A stretch of 7,869 bases of DNA from an uncultured Pseudomonadales bacterium (GTDB lineage Bacteria > Pseudomonadota > Gammaproteobacteria > Pseudomonadales > IMCC2047): positions 1-7,869 of the forward strand of contig CAMYKE010000063.1 in assembly GCA_947258895.1 (NCBI GenBank). Direction: 5' to 3'. Below are positions 5,555-7,869 of this stretch, one piece after another. Numbering within the stretch: the stretch's first letter is position 1; every line of letters starts with the position of its first letter. Position numbers and translations under genes: made by a program. Below the pieces are notes generated by a model, which saw nothing but the letters and a program-made list of their open reading frames with translations, was not told where the DNA came from and ran no database searches.

Positions 5555-6646
5555 TTGAAGCCATTGAGCCTGCTGGTTGTTACCGCATCCAATACCGCCT
5601 TCAACAGTCTGCGTCCGGAAGCGGAGATCTATATCGAGATGGCCAGGCGCGGTCACGACGTGACGATGGTCACCCATGCCGACAGCGAGTATGGCAGGCG
5701 CTACGCCGAACAGGGCATCCGGGTCATCGATCGGCACCCGGATAAAAAAATCAGCCTGGCGTCCATTCGTGCGATTCGCGCGGAACTGCGCAGCAAGCCC
5801 TACGACATTCTGTTTGCCACCAGCTCAAAATCGATACCCAACGCGGCTTTCGCTGCGATCGGTATTCCCGTTACCCTTATTACCTACCGCGGCACCACCG
5901 GTGGCTTGTATCGTCACGACCCAAGCGCGTACCTGACCCACCTGCATCCACGGGTGAATGGCATCATCTGTGTATCGAACGCGGTGCGCGAAGATGTGCT
6001 CGCGCGGGTGTGGAAAAATCACGAGCGCATCAGGATGATCCACAAGGGGCATGACTTGGCCTGGTATGATAAGCCGCCGGCGGACCTCACGGAGTTCGGT
6101 ATCGAGGAAGGCGATTTTACGGCGATCTGTGCGGTCAACGCGCGGCCGAGTAAAGGCATTGAGGTAATGATCGAGGCGGCGAACGAGCTGGCGGATATCG
6201 ATAACTTCCAACTCCTGCTGGCCGGTAAGAACATGGACCAGGAACCCTACACCAGCCTGATCCAGAATAACCGCATGCGCGATCGTATTCATGTCGCGGG
6301 TTATCGCCTCGATGCCCCGGAATTGATCGTGGCCAGCGATGTGCTGGTGCAGCCATCCGTCAGCGGTGAAGGCTTGCCCCGGGCGGTGATGGAAGCGATG
6401 GCCTATGGCACACCGCCGATCATTACCACCACCGGCGGTGGCAAGGAAGTGGTCGATGATGGCGTCAATGGCTTCGTGGTGCCGGTGCGGGACCCGCAGG
6501 CGATCGCCTCGCGGCTGCGCCAGTTGCATGCTGACCGGGAATTGCTCGAGCGAATGTCGCAGCAGTGCAAGCAAAAGCTCGCCAACGAGTTGTCCCTGCA
6601 GCGCACGGTCGATCATTTTATCGAATTTTTTGAAGCCGTCCGCTGA
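5555..6646 (+). CDS. GT-B glycosyltransferase, family 4 type (probable LPS/envelope glycan)
   Basis: This 363-residue cytosolic or membrane-peripheral enzyme would transfer a sugar from a nucleotide-sugar donor. It has the two-domain GT-B layout. The N-terminal half has a short beta strand (LSLLVVT), then LRPEAEIYIEMARRGHDVTM (19-38), as in acceptor-side domains, and VNGIICVSNAVREDVL (134-149), the usual 'becomes a known sugar-transferase' linker segment. The C-terminal donor domain has CAVNARPSKGIEVMIEAANE (192-211), LLLAGKN, and the family-4 EX7E motif E272-GLPRAVM-E280, followed by EAMAYGTPPIITTTGGGKEV and GVNGFVVPVRDP. The start is TTG: it is the first possible start after the in-frame stop at 5531, and AGGGGGA (5535-5541) lies 13 bases upstream, which is rather long. 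A second TTG at 5564 is the alternative. The following transferase-like gene suggests a shared envelope-glycan pathway. Donor and acceptor cannot be told from sequence. Confidence 0.92.
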   Translation: MKPLSLLVVTASNTAFNSLRPEAEIYIEMARRGHDVTMVTHADSEYGRRYAEQGIRVIDRHPDKKISLASIRAIRAELRSKPYDILFATSSKSIPNAAFAAIGIPVTLITYRGTTGGLYRHDPSAYLTHLHPRVNGIICVSNAVREDVLARVWKNHERIRMIHKGHDLAWYDKPPADLTEFGIEEGDFTAICAVNARPSKGIEVMIEAANELADIDNFQLLLAGKNMDQEPYTSLIQNNRMRDRIHVAGYRLDAPELIVASDVLVQPSVSGEGLPRAVMEAMAYGTPPIITTTGGGKEVVDDGVNGFVVPVRDPQAIASRLRQLHADRELLERMSQQCKQKLANELSLQRTVDHFIEFFEAVR

Positions 6647-6732
6647 TGCGCCCGCGAACCCGCGACCTGCGATCCGCCTTCACCCCGAGGGCCTGGTTTC
6701 CCGGCAGGATCGTGCCGGCGGGGATTCGATGA
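6646..6732 (+). CDS. Possible 28-residue Arg-rich ORF bridging the two glycan genes
   Basis: The sequence TGATG at 6644-6648 joins the glycosyltransferase stop to an ATG. From there a frame runs 28 codons (MRPRTRDLRSAFTPRAWFPG, then IVPAGIR) and ends with a TGA at 6730-6732 that overlaps the next gene's ATG (6729) by ATGA. It therefore fills the 82-base gap exactly. This would allow continuous translational coupling across three frames. The peptide is basic (8 Arg) and matches no family I know. It has no separate ribosome binding site other than coupling. Short open frames arise easily in GC-rich DNA, so this may be chance. Confidence 0.25.
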   Translation: MRPRTRDLRSAFTPRAWFPGRIVPAGIR

Positions 6733-7775
6733 TGCAGGAAGCTACGCGCCCGCAGGCATACCGGATTCTGTTTTACGTGGAACAGAACTATTGCTTTCCG
6801 ATCCTGCGCCCCATCCAGGCCGCAGCCCGCGAGGCCGGTTGCGAGGTGCGCTGGTTCTTCGCGGGAACCGCCGCTAACCCGGAATTTCTCGATGCAGACG
6901 AGGTGCGTTGCCAGCGTGCCGCTGATGCGGTGCGCTATCGGCCCGACGCAGTGTTCGTGCCCGGGGATCGGGTGCCGGCCTTTATCCCCGGTATCAAGGT
7001 GCAGGTTTTCCATGGCCTGGACGAGCGCAAGCGCGGCAATATTTATCCAGAGCGCGGTATGTTTGATCTCTATTGTACCGAGGGTCCGGGACGAACCGGC
7101 ATGCTCGAGCCCTTGGCCGCCGAGCGGGGCTACTTTCGGGTGCGGGAAACCGGTTGGGCCAAACTGGATTCGTTATTCGGCTACAAGCCGGATACGCCGC
7201 ACTATGATCGTCCCCAGGTGCTGTACTCGTCGACCTTTACTCCCCGCTTGTCGAGTGCCGAAGCACTGTACGAGGAGATCAGGCGCCTTAGCCGCACGGA
7301 CAAATGGCAATGGCTGGTCACGTTGCATCCCAAACTGGCCCCGGAAACGATGGCGAAGTACCGCAGCCTGGCAAACGAGAACCTGGCCTTTTTCGAGAAC
7401 GACAAAGTGATCGAGTTGCTGCACCGCGGCGACGTCATGATCTGCGATAATTCATCCATCCTGCAGGAATTCCTGCTCCTGGGTAAGCCCGTCGTCACCT
7501 TTGGTAACCGGGATCCACAGCCGTACATGATCGACATCACCGACCCGGCAGCTCTGGAAGGCTCCGTCGAGGCTGCGCTGTCCCGTCCGCCGGAGCTGAT
7601 GCAGAACATAGCGGAGTACGCCCCGCAGGTGACGCCATTCCGCGACGGCGCTTCGGCGCAGCGCATCCTGGCGGCGGTGACCGAGATGCTGGAATCGGGG
7701 TGGCAGGATCGCAAGCCGCGTAATTTCTTTCGCAATTTCAAGATCAGGAAGCAGCTCAACTACTTCGGTTTCTAG
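6729..7775 (+). CDS. CDP-glycerol glycerophosphotransferase-like (TagF/TagB-related) protein
   Basis: The 348-residue product resembles the CDP-glycerol:poly(glycerophosphate) glycerophosphotransferase family (GT-B-like fold), which moves glycerol phosphate or polyol phosphate onto cell-surface polymers. Seen: VFHGLDERKRG (93-103), placing His95 where the family has its first catalytic His; TGWAKLDSLF (141-150), the family's nucleotide-site lead; VLYSSTFTP (164-172); WLVTLHPK (195-202) with the second conserved His200; GDVMICDNSSILQEFLLLGK (234-253), equivalent to the D-SS-EF motif; then KPVVTFGNRDPQP and PFRDGASAQRIL (303-314). The C-terminus is basic and aromatic (RNFFRNFKIRKQLNYFGF), fitting peripheral membrane attachment. 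The start is one of two adjacent ATGs (6729 or 6732) preceded by GGGG at 6720-6723. Gram-negative members of the family are found in LPS or capsule clusters, and the preceding GT4 gene supports that. The transferred group is unknown. Confidence 0.88.
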   Translation: MMQEATRPQAYRILFYVEQNYCFPILRPIQAAAREAGCEVRWFFAGTAANPEFLDADEVRCQRAADAVRYRPDAVFVPGDRVPAFIPGIKVQVFHGLDERKRGNIYPERGMFDLYCTEGPGRTGMLEPLAAERGYFRVRETGWAKLDSLFGYKPDTPHYDRPQVLYSSTFTPRLSSAEALYEEIRRLSRTDKWQWLVTLHPKLAPETMAKYRSLANENLAFFENDKVIELLHRGDVMICDNSSILQEFLLLGKPVVTFGNRDPQPYMIDITDPAALEGSVEAALSRPPELMQNIAEYAPQVTPFRDGASAQRILAAVTEMLESGWQDRKPRNFFRNFKIRKQLNYFGF

Positions 7776-7869
7776 CCGCCATATCTCACCGATTTTTGGA
7801 ATTATCGCCGAGAGATTGTGCGTTGTACGGGATTTTCCGACGAAGGGGATAGCCGTCGCTATAGCCGCA
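7776..7869. other. Right edge: no supportable gene
   Basis: The last 94 bases follow the transferase stop. A weak imperfect stem is visible (TCTC 7784-7787 with GAGA 7810-7813, and CGAT 7790-7793 with ATCG 7804-7807). Frames from TTG 7816 and GTG 7818 stay open to the edge, but fewer than 18 codons are visible and no motif can be judged. AAGGGGAT at 7852-7859 could be a ribosome binding site for a gene starting beyond the window. Confidence 0.3.

Noticed and set aside
5825..6616. 263-codon minus-strand ORF inside the glycosyltransferase
   Set aside because: It is antisense to a gene with the EX7E motif and full GT-B layout, and encodes no recognisable domain.
6405..6728. Upstream extension of the CDP-glycerol transferase-like frame to 6405
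   Set aside because: This part overlaps the end of the glycosyltransferase in another frame and has no family similarity; the ATGATG at 6729 with GGGG upstream is the natural start.
1..7869. Mobile element, CRISPR array, tRNA or defence system
   Set aside because: No transposase or integrase motifs, terminal repeats, regularly spaced repeats, cloverleaf-like segments or known defence domains were seen on either strand.

Overview
The window looks like chromosomal DNA from a Gram-negative, GC-rich proteobacterium, most likely a gammaproteobacterium. The reasons are an IspG of the long proteobacterial type ([10 protein letters not shown] cluster motif), a typical proteobacterial MtnA, and a pair of cell-surface glycan genes. 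The genus cannot be named from this sequence alone. Coding density is moderate: two stretches of over 300 bases (892-1256 and 1662-2046) lack a convincing gene.

Layout from left to right: (1) the C-terminal three quarters of ispG, the penultimate MEP-pathway enzyme, truncated by the window edge; (2) a 365-base non-coding stretch with several inverted repeats; (3) a complete GFA-family zinc protein with all seven expected cysteines; (4) a 385-base stretch with at most ORF debris; (5) on the minus strand, a flavin reductase-like gene with a TTG start and an AT-rich promoter/palindrome region; (6) divergent from it, mtnA (methylthioribose-1-phosphate isomerase) overlapping by ATGA with a class II aldolase that has the complete FucA-type active site; (7) a single-pass membrane-anchored protein of unknown function; (8) a GT4-type glycosyltransferase with a TTG start, followed by a CDP-glycerol glycerophosphotransferase-like protein. 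The last two are bridged by a 28-codon ORF that overlaps both.

Functionally, mtnA plus the aldolase is best read as a compact 5'-methylthioadenosine / 5'-deoxyadenosine salvage unit. MtnA would make the ribulose-1-phosphate and the aldolase would split it into DHAP and a small aldehyde, as in the described 'DHAP shunt', rather than the classical MtnB-to-MtnD route. The last two genes probably add a residue to LPS or another envelope glycan. The GFA protein and the flavin reductase are stand-alone accessory enzymes here; no partner oxygenase is in the window.

I did not find a clear novel defence system, mobile element, CRISPR array, tRNA or rRNA. The most interesting points are the mtnA-aldolase pair, the GT4/CDP-glycerol-transferase-like pair with its bridging mini-ORF, the uncharacterised membrane-anchored protein, and the structured non-coding region after ispG.
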